From assembly GCA_018398815.1 (NCBI GenBank), contig CM031603.1, forward strand, positions 668,690 through 732,689: a stretch of 64,000 bases of DNA, in the 5' to 3' direction. The notes beneath the pieces are model-generated. The model ran no database searches. It was not told the origin of the DNA and saw only the letters and a list, made by a program, of their open reading frames with translations. Shown in pieces: positions 9,319 through 23,500 of this stretch. Source of the stretch: Conus ventricosus (lineage: Eukaryota; Mollusca; Gastropoda; Neogastropoda; Conidae). How positions within the stretch are numbered: position 1 is the first letter of the stretch; every line of letters begins with the position of its first letter. The position numbers and the translations under genes were made by a program.

Positions 9319-11117
9319 GGGGGGAAGGGAAGAGAGAAGAGAATCCCGGCAGACAACAGAGACAGAGAGAAGAGAAAAGACAGACAGAGGACAGAGAGGG
9401 GGGAAAAACCAAACAACACCCCAACACACACACACACACACCACACATTTCAAAACACACACACCAGACTAAACACACACCACACACACCACACCCTATT
9501 TAAAAAATTTTCCCTGGTTTACAGGGGCATCCCCCTCCCCTTTACGGCCGTGCCCCCGGTCACATTGCAGGGTGTCCCCGGGCCCCAAAAAATTTTTTAC
9601 TGCTGCCCTTCCTCCCCCCCCCCAACCCCTTCCCACCCCCCTGTTTGATTGCAACATAAAACATCGGGCCAACATGCCCGGGTGGCGGCGCTGTTTTTGC
9701 CGGGCCCCAATCAGGGGGCGCTCACAAATAGGTTAACCCCACATTCTTCCACTGCTGCGGGAAAGCACGGCGGGGTTTTACTGCGCTAGGGAGGGTGTCC
9801 CCGGTTTACTGAAAAACCGAATTGGTATTTGAAGGTTTTGGCCCTCGTTAAGAAATATGTTGACAAAGTCAGCCATTTTTTAAATATGTGGCAAAAAGAC
9901 CGGTGTTTTTCAGTGAAAAAAGGTTTTTTGTAACACTTTGTGGCCGCCACGCAGAAAGGGCCCCGGGAAGGTGTGTGGTGTAGTGAGAAATTTTTACGGG
10001 GTTTTTGTGCAGGTTGGTTTTTTTTTAAAATATTTTGATCATTGGCAGAACAAAAAACAGGGGGGAAAATTTCTAAGTGACAAAAATTGACGAGCAGGGT
10101 TGGGGTACCATGCCCCAATTTTGTTAGTCTTTGGATGAGTTGAAAAGCGGCGGGCCCATCCCCCAAGTAAGAAACTCCCCTTTTTCCCCAAAACCCCCAA
10201 AAAAAAAAGCTATAGATTTGAAAGGAGAAAAAAGCAAAAAAAAAAAAAGAGGGCCCCAAAGAAGAACTCCCCCCAAATACTTGAAAAAAAAAGAGGTTGA
10301 TGGGGGAATGACAGTTGGGAAAGAATTTTTCGTTTTTGGGGGCGAGGAAAAAACCCCCCCAATTGCTTTTTGCTATTGAAAAACTAAAGGGAGGGTATGG
10401 GCAGTTTCAAAGACAGGAAGCTACAACAATTTTTTTTAAAAACCCTGCAATATTTTTTGGCTTTTGGGAACGCCCTTAAAGGCCTTTTAACAAAAAAAAG
10501 ACGTGGAGCGCATACCCCAAAAAATGGGATGATGGTTGAAGAAAATGAAAGGGAAAACCCCCTTTAAAATTTTCTCGCAAACTAAGAGAGATTGCTGTTT
10601 GTTAAAACCCAAAAGCAAAAAGGTTTTCACAGTTGGTTTTTTCTTTCATAAAAAGTCAAACGTTTTGGGGGAAGGATTTGAATTTAATGTTTTCAACCCT
10701 TGGGGGTTTTAAAAATTTTTAATTGGACTACTTTGTACAAAAACCCAATTACAACCCAAACCAATCCTCTCTTTTACCCGCAGCATGAGAGAGAACAAAG
10801 CGCTAAAACCCTAGACCCATTTAAAAGGGTTTCCCAGTGGCAACCGTTTTTTTTCACCCTTTAAAACCCTAGAGCAGTCGGGGTCCCCAGTGGAAAGCCG
10901 TTTTTCTTCTTTCGCTTTTCCTTTTTAGAGCGGTAAAAGGTTTACAGGGGCAACCCGTTTTTTTAAGCTCCCCGCTTCCCCCTGGGAGGGGTTTCAAAGG
11001 TTATCAGAAAGTAGATCAATTTTTTTTTGGGCTGTTTTTTGTCGTTTTGGGTTTGTTTTCGCCCTGGTACAAACTTTTAGGCTGCCTTTTTAGCTCGGCC
11101 AAAGAAAAGAAATTTTA

Positions 11118-11148
<31 letters not shown>

Positions 11149-13240
11149 CCCATTTAACTCTGCCAATCCCAGTCCCCAAGCCTGGATAAAAAAAGAGGGG
11201 GGGGCTTTGGCAAAAAATTTTTTTGTGACTTGGTGGCTTTTTTGAACTTGAAACCCAAAAGAGCCAAGCACCAAAATGCAACTCTGTCTTGCCAAGTGGT
11301 TTTTACCCCATGACAAATAATAAAGCTCTGTGTACACCACACACCCCTCCCCCCCCCAAGTCACCCCAAGTTTTTTAAAATTAAATTTTTTTAAATTTTA
11401 ATCCCCCCCAAGTTTTTTTAATTAATTTTTTTAATTAAGTAATTTTCAAGTTCTTAATAAGTTCTTGATTAATTTTTTTAATTTAAAGTTCGGGTTTTTA
11501 AAGTAAACCCAAGATCATAAAAATTTTAAAACCCAAAGTTCTTTTTCAATACAATCTATTTTTTTTATTTTAAAAATAGCAGATGTTTTTTTATAGTCCC
11601 ACACACGCCTCAAAAAACGCGTCATCGTTGGGGGTTTTTTGCTCAGGGGTTTCTTTTTGCATAGATCTTTAATGAATTTTAAAAACATCCAAAGCAACCG
11701 TTTTGATTACAATTCTGGTCAATGGAAATGTCTTTTATGGGACCCCCAGGGCTTTTTTTTAATTGACTTAATCATTTTTTTTATAGGGCCCTGATCTATT
11801 TTTTTAAAAAAATTTTTAAAATTAATTTTTAAAAAAATATTTTCCTTCTGAAATGGATCAAAATAAATTTTTTGGGTTGTTGAGGGTTTTGGCTTTGCGG
11901 TTGTTTTTTTCGTTTTTTAAAGGGTTCAGATTTTTTTGTTTGGCTTTTGGTTTTGCCCCATTGTTAAAATTTTTAAATTAACCGTAAAACTGCCCCCCAA
12001 CGAAAAGAAAAGGCCCCAAAAAGGAAACGTTTTAAAGTTCAATTTCCATGAAGATTTTTGGTGCTTTTGGTCTTGTACCAATGGAGTTTTTATAGCGGAC
12101 TTTTTTTGAATTTCAATTGGTTCTGGCTTTTGGCGGTTTTTATGTTTTAAAGATGAGTTATATTCTTTTAACTTAATTTTTTTTTTTTTGTCTTTTCCCA
12201 AATCTGCAATTTTTTTTCCCTGCTTTAACCCCCCCCAGGATGAGGGGGCTTTTCACTGGTCCCCACCTGTTTCAGTTTTTTCCCCTGCTGAATTTTCGGG
12301 CTTGGTTACTTTTCCCCACCTGTTTCAATTTTTCCGGTTCGGGATTTTTTTTCCAGCCCTCATTTTAAAGGGGAAAAAAAACTAAAATGTTTAAAAAAGG
12401 GTTTAAATTCCCTTTGAAAAAATGGGAAAACAATTTTCCCAAAAATCTGTGGGTTTAAAAAACATCCTAGAGCCCTCAAAATGACTTTTTTTAAAAATTT
12501 TGGATTTTTTGGTTTAAAATTCATACGTAAGATCTTGTTCAGAACCCATGGGGGCAAATTTTACGACTATTTAATGTAAAAAATTTAAAACCCCGTTCCC
12601 CCCACATTTTTCCCAAATTCAAAGACCCCGGGCTGCGCTTCAAAACCTGTTATGTTACAAAAAAAATGTCTTGGGGGGGACATCTGTTGAATTGTTCAAT
12701 GTTTGAATTCAGTTCCGAGGAACGGGTTTTTTTTTCCCACCCCTCCCCAAAAATACACCTCCCCTTTTTGGGGAAAAAACAGTTTGGGCCATAAAACTTG
12801 GTCATTTCAAAAAGGTTCAGGGGGTTTTGGGCCCCCCTTGTAGTTGTAGAGTTAATCATGTTCATTTTTTTTAATAATTATAATTTTTTTAAATTTCAAA
12901 AAAATGACCCAAAAAAACTGTTACCAACCCCTTGTAAAACCTTTCTGCTGTTTTTGGAGGCCTAAGTGAAGGTTACTCAATGTTTGGTAAAAGCTTTTTA
13001 AAGTTTTAAAACCAGCGGGACCCTTTGGCAAAACTAAGTTTTTGAGGATTCAGCAAAGTGATTGCTATCATTGCCTTGGGTTTTGCCACGAAAGATTTTC
13101 TATAAAAGCAAAAAATTTCCGCAGTATAAATATGTAAATAAAAAAACCCCATTTAAAAAAATGGCTTCGCTTTTATGATGATAGGCGGCCCCTTTTGGTT
13201 AATGCGCTCGCTTTTAGGGGGAATTAAATTACGCATTTAG
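9319..13240. other. Unreadable interior of element 1, left part
   Basis: CA/GA microsatellite at 9340-9500, then noisy sequence. I could not recognise any gene on either strand. A 157-codon - frame (9786-10259) has no recognisable motif. Confidence 0.5.
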
Positions 13241-13244
13241 AAAA

Positions 13245-13910
13245 ATGCGAGATGAAGGCGAAAAAAAAAGACATAACAAAGCTGTGGAGCAACTAGCCGC
13301 AGCAAAAGGGATCGCTATAAAAAGCAGAAAATTAAAGCATTTTAGTTTTTTATTAAAAAACACACTAAAAAAAAACAGGGGCCAAGCAGCTTACACATTT
13401 AAAGATTTTTTGATCAAGCAAAAAAAACAATATTTTCTTGTAACAGGAAAACCAATCGGGACATTGCCCCACCAAAATTTAGCGATTTTTTATCATCCAT
13501 CAAAAAAACCAAAAGATGCAAAAATGGGGTTTAAATTGGTCTTTGGAAAGACTGTTGTGTATTTTGTTGCACATAAAAATTGGCTGAGAAAAAAATAACA
13601 AAATCTATTATTCCCCAAAAAGGGAAATATTGGAAGGGAATCACGGCAATAAAAAAGGCCAACCCAAGCAGCTGGATTCAGGAACAAAAGAAAAAGAATG
13701 GAAACTAAACAAGCGATTTGGCAAATTTATTTACCGGCCCCTTTAGACGAAAACAGAGACCACACTTTTCAATACAACTCCAAAAGGGACCCCCCTCAAA
13801 TGGATTTTCAAATATTTACCCCTGTTTGGATTAGGCGAAAAAGTTTTAAAGTACGCACTCCCCATCATTGCCATAGAAACAAGGAAACAAAGATGCGAAC
13901 CTTTTAACAC
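13245..13910 (+). pseudogene. Polinton-type integrase relic, N-terminal region
   Basis: A 117-codon frame (13245-13598) begins with a basic, helical stretch (KKRHNKAVEQLAAAK) and contains RGQAAYTFKD and TGKPIG. The next frame (13698-13907) contains KQAIWQIYLPAP. The same succession is seen in the second element's integrase region (about 51950-52430). The WQIYLPAP block precedes the retroviral-type (rve) catalytic core in Polinton integrases, from knowledge of the family. The catalytic core itself is not legible after about 13800. Broken by at least two frame changes. Confidence 0.6.
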
Positions 13911-13929
13911 AAAAAGTTTTTTGCTGTTG

Positions 13930-15075
13930 CTGCGCCATACAGCTGATTTTCCAGCGGGGCCCCCCCCCTCCCCCTTACCCTCCCTAAATTAAAGTCGTGA
14001 GGGAAAAGTTTTTAAAAGGGCCCAAGTAAAACCCAATTTATTGTTTAAAAAATAGAGTTCCCTTTAAAAGGGGGCCCTTTCCCCGGGAGTTACTTTTAAA
14101 GGGCCTTTATTTTCAAAAAAATTTTAAAAAAAACATTATCCGAAAAATTTTTTTCCCTACCGATCACAGAGAGCTTATTAAAAATTTCGCAACACGGGAA
14201 TTTGGGTTGAAGACTGCCCTCATTTTGCGCCCCAAGAATAATGAAAAATTTTAAAAGGGTTTAAAAACCAGTAAAAGCAATCAAAAAAAAAAACAATAAA
14301 TGTTGTTTGGGAAGACCCCCATTTAACCCCCCAGCAAATTTTTCCTTTTGGTTTAAAAAAGAAAGGGGTCCCTTTTATTTCCCGGGGGAAGCAGAAGGGG
14401 GACCCTGCATAAAGGCAACCGATCCTTTTGGGGTTGTTGATCCAAAATGAAAAAAAATGAATTTTTAAAAATAAACCCGCCCGTGTATTATTTACGAAAA
14501 AAACCGGGACACAACAAAAAAACCCGGGCCCCTCAAAAAACTTTTGCGGGAAAAGAATGCAGAAAAAACCCCCAGAAAATGTTCCGTTTTAAATTTAAAT
14601 TTTTCCCTTTAAATAAATTTGATTTTTAAAAAATTGGAAGCTCAAAAGGAAAGTGCAGAACAAAAACAAAAATTGGAAAAAGGAAGAGACCTTAAAATTT
14701 GAAACGGTAATCTTTTCAGGGCGGTAATGCTTTTAAAAGGAAACTTTTTCCCGGGGTTTAACCCTTTGCATGCAAATCTTTCCAGTTCACCTACAATTTA
14801 AAACCCCCCCCAAATTGGGGAAAAAGAATATTTTTGGGAAATAATAAAAAAAATTCAAACGCCCCCAAGCAAAAAAGAAAAGATTTAAAAAAAAATTGAT
14901 AAAAGCTATGATTGTTTTTTAAAATAAAAGTTGATGAAAAAAAAAAAACCCCCTTTTTTAATGCGGTCCCCAGTCCCCAAATTGCATATAAAAAATTTCT
15001 GGTTTAAACAAATACAGTTTTGTGTTTGTTTTATCAAACCATTCTTTTTTTACAACTTTTTGTGTTGGATTCATG
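13930..15075. other. Unreadable stretch between integrase and polymerase
   Basis: Noisy AT-rich sequence, presumably holding the rest of the integrase and the polymerase 3' end. No motif is secure. Confidence 0.4.
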
Positions 15076-15079
15076 TAGA

Positions 15080-17550
15080 TTAGAATCGCAGTTTTGGGTT
15101 GTCGTTAAAAGTCTTTTGCCAAACAATGTTCTTTGTAGTTTTCATTGAAATTTTTTTGACTGCACAACGCTGCGAATATTCCTTTGTTTTTTTAATGTTT
15201 TTTCCCGGCTCGAAATCCGGTACTTTTTTTCCCCTTAACCCCACATATCCTTGTCCCCTTTTCCCAAAGATAATTCTTCCTTCATTTTTCCCAAAAACCT
15301 TCTTGTTAGTAATTGAATGCAAAGGCGAATTTTTGGAAAATTCGGACGTGCCCTTCCCCTTCCTGCATGTCCTTTAGCCCCTTGGGTTTTTTCCAGGCCT
15401 TTTTTGAGGCCCTTCAGGGGGGGTTACCCTATAACAAAACTATTGTATCTGTGTAAAGTACTCTGGCTCGGGGAACGGGGGTTTAAAAATTTTGTCAAAA
15501 GAAATTTTTAACATCAAAAGCTTGTTAATTCTAAAACATTTAAAACCCCAAAAAAAAAACGGGTTTTGGGCCCTTTTTGATTTTCTTTTTTTTTCATTTT
15601 ATCCCCAAAAAGGTGATGGGGGAATCTTCAAAAAGCCCGTTTTTTTTTTGGGTTTTAGAAGTCGCTTTTTGGGCCTTTTTCCCCCTCTCTGGGGGCCAAT
15701 CCCCCCATTTTTGGGCGCTTGTGCGGATTCTCCATAGCCCTTTCCAAAAAAAGCTGTTGTTCACAGCTTAAAAAAGTTTTTTTTCTAAAGCATCTGCAGT
15801 TTTATTTCTGAATCAGTGTTTTCATGTTTAGGGTTTTTCATGAACGTTCTTGTTCAAAAAAATTAAATACGATGAACAGTTTGTAAACTTTAAAACCCAT
15901 GTCTTTAAAAAAATTGAGAATTCGGAAGACGCCCTTAATTTTTTTTGCCCCGAAGATTGGGCACAAGTTTAGGCGGCTCTCTTGGTTTCATTTTTTGGCT
16001 TTCTGCGGGTTTAACGGATAGTCATTAGGGGTCATGGAGTTCCTGGGGATTTTCAAAAATCAACTTCGAATGTATCCACGCGGGTTGACGGGGTTTTAAA
16101 CCCCCAAAACCCATTTTAAAAGCTTTTTAAATTATTTTTCCGGTTTCGCCCCCTTTGTGTAAATTTTAAAGTTACAAAGGGAAGTAAATTGGGGAAATAG
16201 CCAACCTAAATTGTTTGCATCTAAATACTTTAAGATATTTTAGCCCTTTTCTGGAATAAAATCTTCCAATTTTTTGTTGTTTCCCTTTACAAAATTTGCG
16301 CGCCATAAAAATTCCTCCACGAAATCCTTTTTCAATCATCTGGATCTTTGGGAAATCCGACAATAAAATCTTTCTGTACCCAGAAAACCTTTAAATAAAA
16401 GGGTTCCCAACTAACCCCGGGCGCAGAAGTAATCCGGGATCCAGGTATAATGTTTCATGCAGGTTTTTTCGGGAAATTTTTTAAAAGGGACGCCCCCAAC
16501 AAAAAAAACGTCACCCTTTCAAGTAGGGTCTTTGATAGCCCCCCCATTTTTTTTACACTCAAACTTTTGCCACGCATCTTGAGCATTTTGGTTTAATCAG
16601 AATCACTGTTGTCCTTTCCTCAAAGACAAGAAAAAAAACGCCCCTTTGGGTGGAAGTGTATTTTCGAAAAACCCTTTCCCCCCAAATGTCATAAACTCAT
16701 AAGGGAAAACCCCCCTTTTCTAACAAGAGTTGGTCAAAATATTCTTCCGTTATTGGGCGGGATTTTAAAGGGAACATAGCCAGTGACTCAAAAAGATCCC
16801 ATCATGGTTGCTAGAGTAAAAAAAAGACATGTTATTTAGATTAAAGCACATGTTTTTCGTTGACTGTCCAAGGGCAGACCTCTGAAGGCTTTCTTTCCAC
16901 TGCTTTCATTATAAGTTGAGAGTCTTTAACCCCCCGCAATTTATGAAAAAACCCCCGGCAGTTTCCCTTTGGTCTTAGGATAAAAATTTAGTTAAAGGTT
17001 TGCATTTACGTGCGTCCCTTCCTCTGAATTTCCGTTTAATTTTATCAGGTCTTTTAACCCCCGGATTCTCTGCGTCCTGATGAGAGACCTAAACCGAAAA
17101 ACCCCAAAAATTTTTGGCTGATTCTTTTACTGTTGTTGGGTTTTCAGGTGTAAATTTGATTTCAGATAATTTAGTTTAAATTGGGAACATTCTTTTACCC
17201 TTTCTGCATGCGTTCTAAGAAGTATTTTCCCGCTTTTGGGCCCCTCTATATAATTCTGGCTCGAATGAACGCCATCCGACCTGACAAAAAGAAGGAAAAT
17301 TGAACAAATCTGATGTTTACTCATTAAGACTTTTTTTTGGGAAGTTTTTTGTGGCGCTGGCCCTTCAAAAAGGAACAATGATGATTAAAGGGTCGGCGTA
17401 AACAAAAAAGGGAAAATTTTGCATCCTTTTCCAGTTTTTTAAAATTAACTTTAGTTCCGGGGGGGTGGGGGGTGTAATTAGTTCTGTTTTACGCCCTACA
17501 GAACTTTTACAATTTTTTCTTATGTTCGCTCCGGCTTGAAAAAGAGGCAT
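15080..17550 (-). pseudogene. Protein-primed family B DNA polymerase relic (Polinton type)
   Basis: Motifs occur in family order along the - strand. An exonuclease-domain VYAD lies within a PFFVYADPL context (about 17390-17410), followed by VRSDG (about 17271-17285). FRGGI precedes a palm motif whose overlapping frame reads YLDANNL (about 16205-16228), and a C-terminal GYVGLRGKK block (about 15225-15250) is preceded by SITNKKVFGK. The succession exo, RGG, DANN and VGLR is that of Polinton DNA polymerases, which replicate the element from a terminal protein primer. Many frameshifts, so non-functional as assembled. It is convergent with the integrase relic. Confidence 0.7.
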
Positions 17551-17559
17551 TCTTTTTTA

Positions 17560-20500
17560 AACTTTTTTCTGAAAAAAATTTCTTGTTTGTGCCCTTTTTT
17601 GAAGTATGCTTCATTATCTATCATCGTGCGTTTTCAATGTGTAATGGGGTTTAGCCCCGCTGGGGAAAGCATCAGTAGTAAGTCAACATTTTTTTTTTTG
17701 TCTGGTTCGCCTATTTTTGGGGCCTTTTCCTTTGGACACTTTAATTGGCCCCAAATTTGTTTTTCCTCACCCCGTGTATCTTTAACCATTTTTATTGGTT
17801 TTTTTTTTTTTCTTCAAACGAAAAATTTGGTCTACACTAACGGGAAAGGCCCACCCACAAAAGTTAAGATCTTGATGAAAGGGTATATTAGACCTTCTCT
17901 GCGTTTTTGCGGGCTTTGATGCAGCCTTGCAAAAACCCAAAACCCACATGAAAACATTTGTTTTTCTAAAATTCTTTATGTTTAGAACTGCTCTTTTTGC
18001 GACAAATGCGGAGGTAGGGGGAATGAAACCCTTCCCTACAATGGGCCCCAAAATTGGGCCTGTTTAATCTGTTCAAAAAGGGATTTCGCCCTTGCCCAAA
18101 ACCAGACCCCTTTTTCTTTTTTGGTTTCTTAAAGCCCCAGCTCAAACTTTTGCAAGAAATTTTCGTCTGCCCAACCGGGTGTTAAGTCATTCCGAGAAAA
18201 AAATTTTCCCTGTTGTTTAGTCGAAAAACCCAGATTCTAGATTTTTTTCATTTTTTTTTTAAAATAGCCGATTAAAACACTAAAAATTACTTTAACTGGG
18301 GGGTTCTTTTGGGTTAGTTTATTTTGGAACTTGAGAAATAGAAATGAACAACGCTTGCCCGCAGGGTTTTGTTGGATCAATGACTTCTGGGATAAATATC
18401 ATTCAGGGGCTCTTGAAAAAACGCCTCTCTCAAGCATTCCTTAAAAAAATTCTTTTCTTCCCCTTCCCATATATTTTTGCCTTTTTAGTTTTTTTTTTTA
18501 AACTCAAATTTTTTAAATTAAAAAAAAAAATTAATTAACCCAGAATCAATATCAACGGTCTTTTTGGTTGGACTCATAAACAAAAGTAAAAACCCCCTTT
18601 TTTGGCGTTTTTTACTGTGAGCTGTTTGAACAGGTTTAATGTCTCTTTTTAATTTTTTTAAGTTTTCCTTTTTTTATCGCTCGGCTTTCGGGCTGTTAAA
18701 GAAAAACTTCCCCCTCGCTTTCTTTAAAAGTCAAACTTTTTCTTTTATGGTCTCAAAACGGCCTGTAAACTCAAATTCTTCTTCCGTGATGTTTGAGTCA
18801 GCTAGGCTTTATTATTGTCATTTAAAAAACGAACAAAAATTTTTAAGCCTTTTTTTATTTTTGAACCAAAGTTTGTGTGCTTTTGGGTTTTTTTTTTAAA
18901 TTTTTTTGCCACCCGCACTTACAGCTAATGAACACGGGCCGAAGCTAAAGAAAAACCTCCTAGGGGAAAAAGCTGCGGGTGCGCCAATCCCCGTTGCAAA
19001 GAAAACCAAAAACTGTTCCTGCTGAAAGGCGCTTATAGTCGATGCTCCTTTTTTAATTTAAGTAACAGCAAAAAAGCGCAAATCCCTTTTTTTTTGGGGT
19101 TTTGCTTTTTTTAAAAGGGTCTTCTCAAGTTTTTGTTGCATTGTGAAAATTTTGGGTTTTAATCTGAAGGTTTTATTTTTGGGGGCTTTTACCCCCTTTT
19201 TTGGGGGGCGTTTGTAGGCCCCCAATTGGGGATAAACCTGAACAGACAGCTTTTTAAAAATAAAAATAATTTAGTTTTCTACTTTTTTTAAATCTGCTTT
19301 TTTTAAATTTTCAGTGCGCATCATTTAAAAAAAAAAAAATTTTTCATTAACGGTTTTTTTCGGCTTCTCTTTTTTTAAAAATTTTGAATGTTTTTTTTTA
19401 CTTTCTCCCACAGTTCCCCCGCTTCCATGCAACTGTTACCCTCTGTTGCCCTTTTTAGGTAACCCAAAAAAACCCGTTTTTTGTTGTTAAAAATCATCAA
19501 GCCTAAATGGGGGAAGATGTAAATCTTTAGACAAAAAAGGGTCAACTTTTTGGACTTCTACACCTCCCCCCCAAAAAAACAGTTTTCTTTTTTCATAAAA
19601 ATTGTGAAATTTTTAAAGGGCCCGTAGCGTATTTTGGTTAGATCCCCTCAATAAAAACATTGTACTTTCGTTATTTTTTTTTTAAAAAAAACTTTTCACT
19701 TCCCTTTTGAAGGGGTTTTTTCATCTTCGACAGCAAAAAAATCCCTTTTAAAAAGGTAAATTCCCTGCAACACAAAAAACAAAAATTTCCATATAGTGTT
19801 TTCCCCTGTTTTTGGGTTTTTGTTAAATGAGGGACGCACTTTTTTCGTAATATTTTAAACAAAATTGTGACTATTTTGGTCCCAATCACCCTTTGCAAAT
19901 TTCCCTGGTTGTAACCCCGCCAAACTCTAACGAGATGTCAGAAAGGCGGTACTTTGCTTCGGTGTCTGGATTTGATAACCCGTTTGTATTAAATTAAAAT
20001 TAGTTCTATGACAATCGTTTTTTAATGCTCCCTTTAAAGTATGGCGCATGCGCTTTTAAAAAATCCAAAAAATTTAAAGGTTTTGGAAAAGCGGGTTTCC
20101 CTACGCAAAATTTTTCCCGCGCAATTTTCTTTTTTAACCCTCTTTAGTATCTGCGGCGCCTATTCTTTTGTTTTAGTGGGTTCTTCATTTTTCGATTCCT
20201 TTTAAACGCCCGATCAGCCCCTTTTATTTCCCGGTTTGCCATGATCAGAAAAAAGGTTTTAAAAAAATTTCCGCATTATGTAAAGAAAATATTTCTTGCC
20301 CCCCAAGTTTTATAGAAATTTTTTTAACCCATTGCCCGCCCCCGATTCTGTCAACTGTCCCTTTTTGGGCTGTTGGGGGGGAGTTCTATTTTTAAAGTAA
20401 ACGCCCCAGAAAAACCCGGCACAAACCAAATTTTTGGGTCCCAGGCGGGAAAAAATTTACGTAAGAATTTGATCGGGTTTAATAAAAGTTTGGGTTTTTT

Positions 20501-23500
20501 GGAACAAAAAATTTTCCGTTTATTTCCCTTTACGCCCCTGGGGCTCTTTTTGTTTTCTATGCGGGGCAAGAAACGAGCCCTATGGTTTTGGCATTTTTAT
20601 AAAACCAAAAAAAAAAAAAGTTTTTTATTTAAAAACATGGGGGCTTTTAGGTGAAAATTATGATGTTTTTGATCCTGGAGACACCGGGGTGAAATGACTC
20701 CTTTTGGGACAACATCGCTCGGGGCCCCTCTTTGCGGGTTTAATTAACAGAAAGTAAGGTCGATTTATTTTAAACCCAAATTTTTGGGCCCAAAAACCTC
20801 CTGAATTTTTTAACCCTAATATTTTGAAAATAAAAGAGACCATTTTTTTGTGAGGAGCGAACCCCAAAGGGCAAAATTGTTCAAACTTTAAAAAAAAAAA
20901 AAGCCCCCAAAAATTTTTCCGTTTGGGGTTTAATTTGAAATTTGACTCCCTGCGAAACGTACAAAAAAAGCCTTGGGCCTTTTTGGCCAAAATTAAGGGG
21001 GGAGGGAGTTTCTAAAAATTTTAAAAACACCCGCAAGAAACCCCCCGACAGATAACCCAAAAGCAAAACATGGAAAATTTTAAAAAAAAATTTAAAACAA
21101 TCAAACGGGAATTAATAAATGTAAAAAAGCAGAAAACCCCGTTTTTTCCCAAGAAACCCCGTTTTAAAACTAACACGACCGCCCCAAAACCCCGCGAAAA
21201 CTAAAAGGCCCTTGATCTGCCCTTTTAAAACCACAAAGGCGAAAATTTAAAAAACAAATTTAAGGGAAAAATAGGTGAACTAGATTTAGGGATATAAAAA
21301 GGAAAAAAGAAAAACTCGTTGAGGCTGATGACCCAACTTTTGGGCCTGATATTAAAAAAAAAAAATAGCCCAAGACTTAAAAAAAACTTGAAACAAAAAG
21401 AAAGCAAGACTAGAAGGGACGACTTCCCAACCGGGACCAAATTTCGAATCAAGGAAAAGAAAAAAAAAACAAACCCAAAAAATTTTATATGAAGACACGA
21501 CACAAACAAAGAAATTTCAAAAACTGTTTTTGAGAAACAAGGTGTCACATTAGCAAGCGTTATAACAGGGCCCTTAAAGGGTTTGCAATAAACACACTGG
21601 TGTTGGCTATTACAGGCGGCGGCGGAGGTCAAAGCCAGTGCCCCCGCCCCCCAAGGGCCCCGCCTTTCCCCTTTAAAACATGGGGGAAAAAAAACAGCTT
21701 TTATCAATTTTTGCAAATTTATTAAAAAATTAGCTGGTAAAGCCCCCCGGGCGCTTTACCAGGAATTTTTGGGGAGTATTTTCCCGCTGGTTTTGTCTAC
21801 TGCAAGCAAAGTATTGGGGTTTATGGCCCAGCACTTTTGGGCTTAGTTATTTTAAAAAGTTGGTTTTCTAATTTTGTAAAAATAAAGACCAAATAAAACC
21901 TATGCCCGGTTTAAACCAAAAAACAAGCGCTGTCTTTCAAATTTATGGGCATCCCCGAACAGAAATCCCGAGCTTTGCTGAGTCTTCAATGGCCTTTGGG
22001 CCCTTTGGGGGGCCCCGTGGGTTGGATGACTTATTCTTGGGGGGTCCTCTTGTTTTTTAAATTTTCTTGCAATATTTAAATGGGCCCGAATTTATGTCGT
22101 TTTGTCCCAAACCCTTTTGTTTATTTCCTGCAACGGAAAAATTTTTTTTTTGTTGTAGTTTTTATTGTTCCCCACCTGGAGTCTAGGTCAAAGGTAGCCG
22201 TAAAAAACCCGTGCCAACAGCAAAGGTTTAAATTTTGATCTTGCGTTTTTGTAAAAAAATTTTGGTACCCTTTTTAAAACTTGAAGGAAAAACAACTGTA
22301 GAATTTATGGCGTCCCCTAAAATTTGGGCCCAATACTGTTTTTTTGCATCAAAACCAGTAAAGGATCCGTTGCTCCCATCTTGCCCGGCTTGTGAAACAC
22401 CAAAAACCAAAGTAATACGAATAGAGTCGTTTATTTTGTTTTTATTTCCCCCTCTAGTTAGGCCCCTTTGAAGTGTCTAAGGTTTAAAAGTTTTCCATGC
22501 TGTTTTTTGGGTCTTGCTCTATGGACCCCCCGGGGGAACAGTTGTGCCCGAAGAGAAAATGTGTAAGGGGATTCCAGTCATAGTTTTTTACTTTCGTGCA
22601 CGCCCCCCTTTAAAAAGGGGGCCTTTCCATGATTTAAAATCAGACTTTTTTTTTCTAAAGTCTGTCTTGGGTGTTTTAAAATTTAATTTGTTTGTTTTTT
22701 TCAAAAGCCCCTTTTGTTATTTGGTTGCTAAAAAGGATTAAACGGTTTGCATTTGGTAATGGTTTCTTGCGTTCCCGTCAAAATAGCCGAAGGTGTAATA
22801 GAAAAGAAAACTGTACCCCTGGGGGGGGGGGGGGGGGGGGGGGCCTAACCCAAAAGGGTTAGGATGAATTTTTAAATGAACAGCTTTTCGACACTCCACA
22901 ACCCCCGTTTATGCCAAAAAAACACAAAGTTTAAAATGGTTCTGATAAAACTGCATCCCGGAAAGATAAAAAACCCAAAAAATTTTGGGGTCGGGCGTTT
23001 TTAATAGGGGGGGGTTTTTGAATTGCTTAATGGGGTACTTACCTTTTTTTTGAAAGGGGTAAATCTGGGTTTACAAAAAATGTTTGAGGGGGTCAGTTGT
23101 TATATTTTTAAAATTTTTAGTGCGGGGGGCCCCCAAAAGAATTTTTTTGCATCGTATTTTTGAATGCCCTCATTTTTAATTTGTTTTAAAAAAAATTTTG
23201 TAACAATTAAAAACTCAAGACCCGCCCTTCGTTTTTTGAATGCTATTAATAACGAATGCGGAACCAGAACGGTCGCGCTCCCATGAAATAAATTTTACAA
23301 AGTCGTATGGTTTAAAATAAGCAAAGCCAAGGGGAATTAAAAAGATTTTAAAAAAATTAATTAAAAGAGGAACATTAGTTAGCCCCGTTAACCATAAATG
23401 AGGGGTTTTTACGGGTTTTTTCTCGCTAAAAGAAGAAGGGGTTAAATTCCCAAATTGTCCCCAAACTTAAAAAATGGAATTTTAAAAACAATGTTGACCT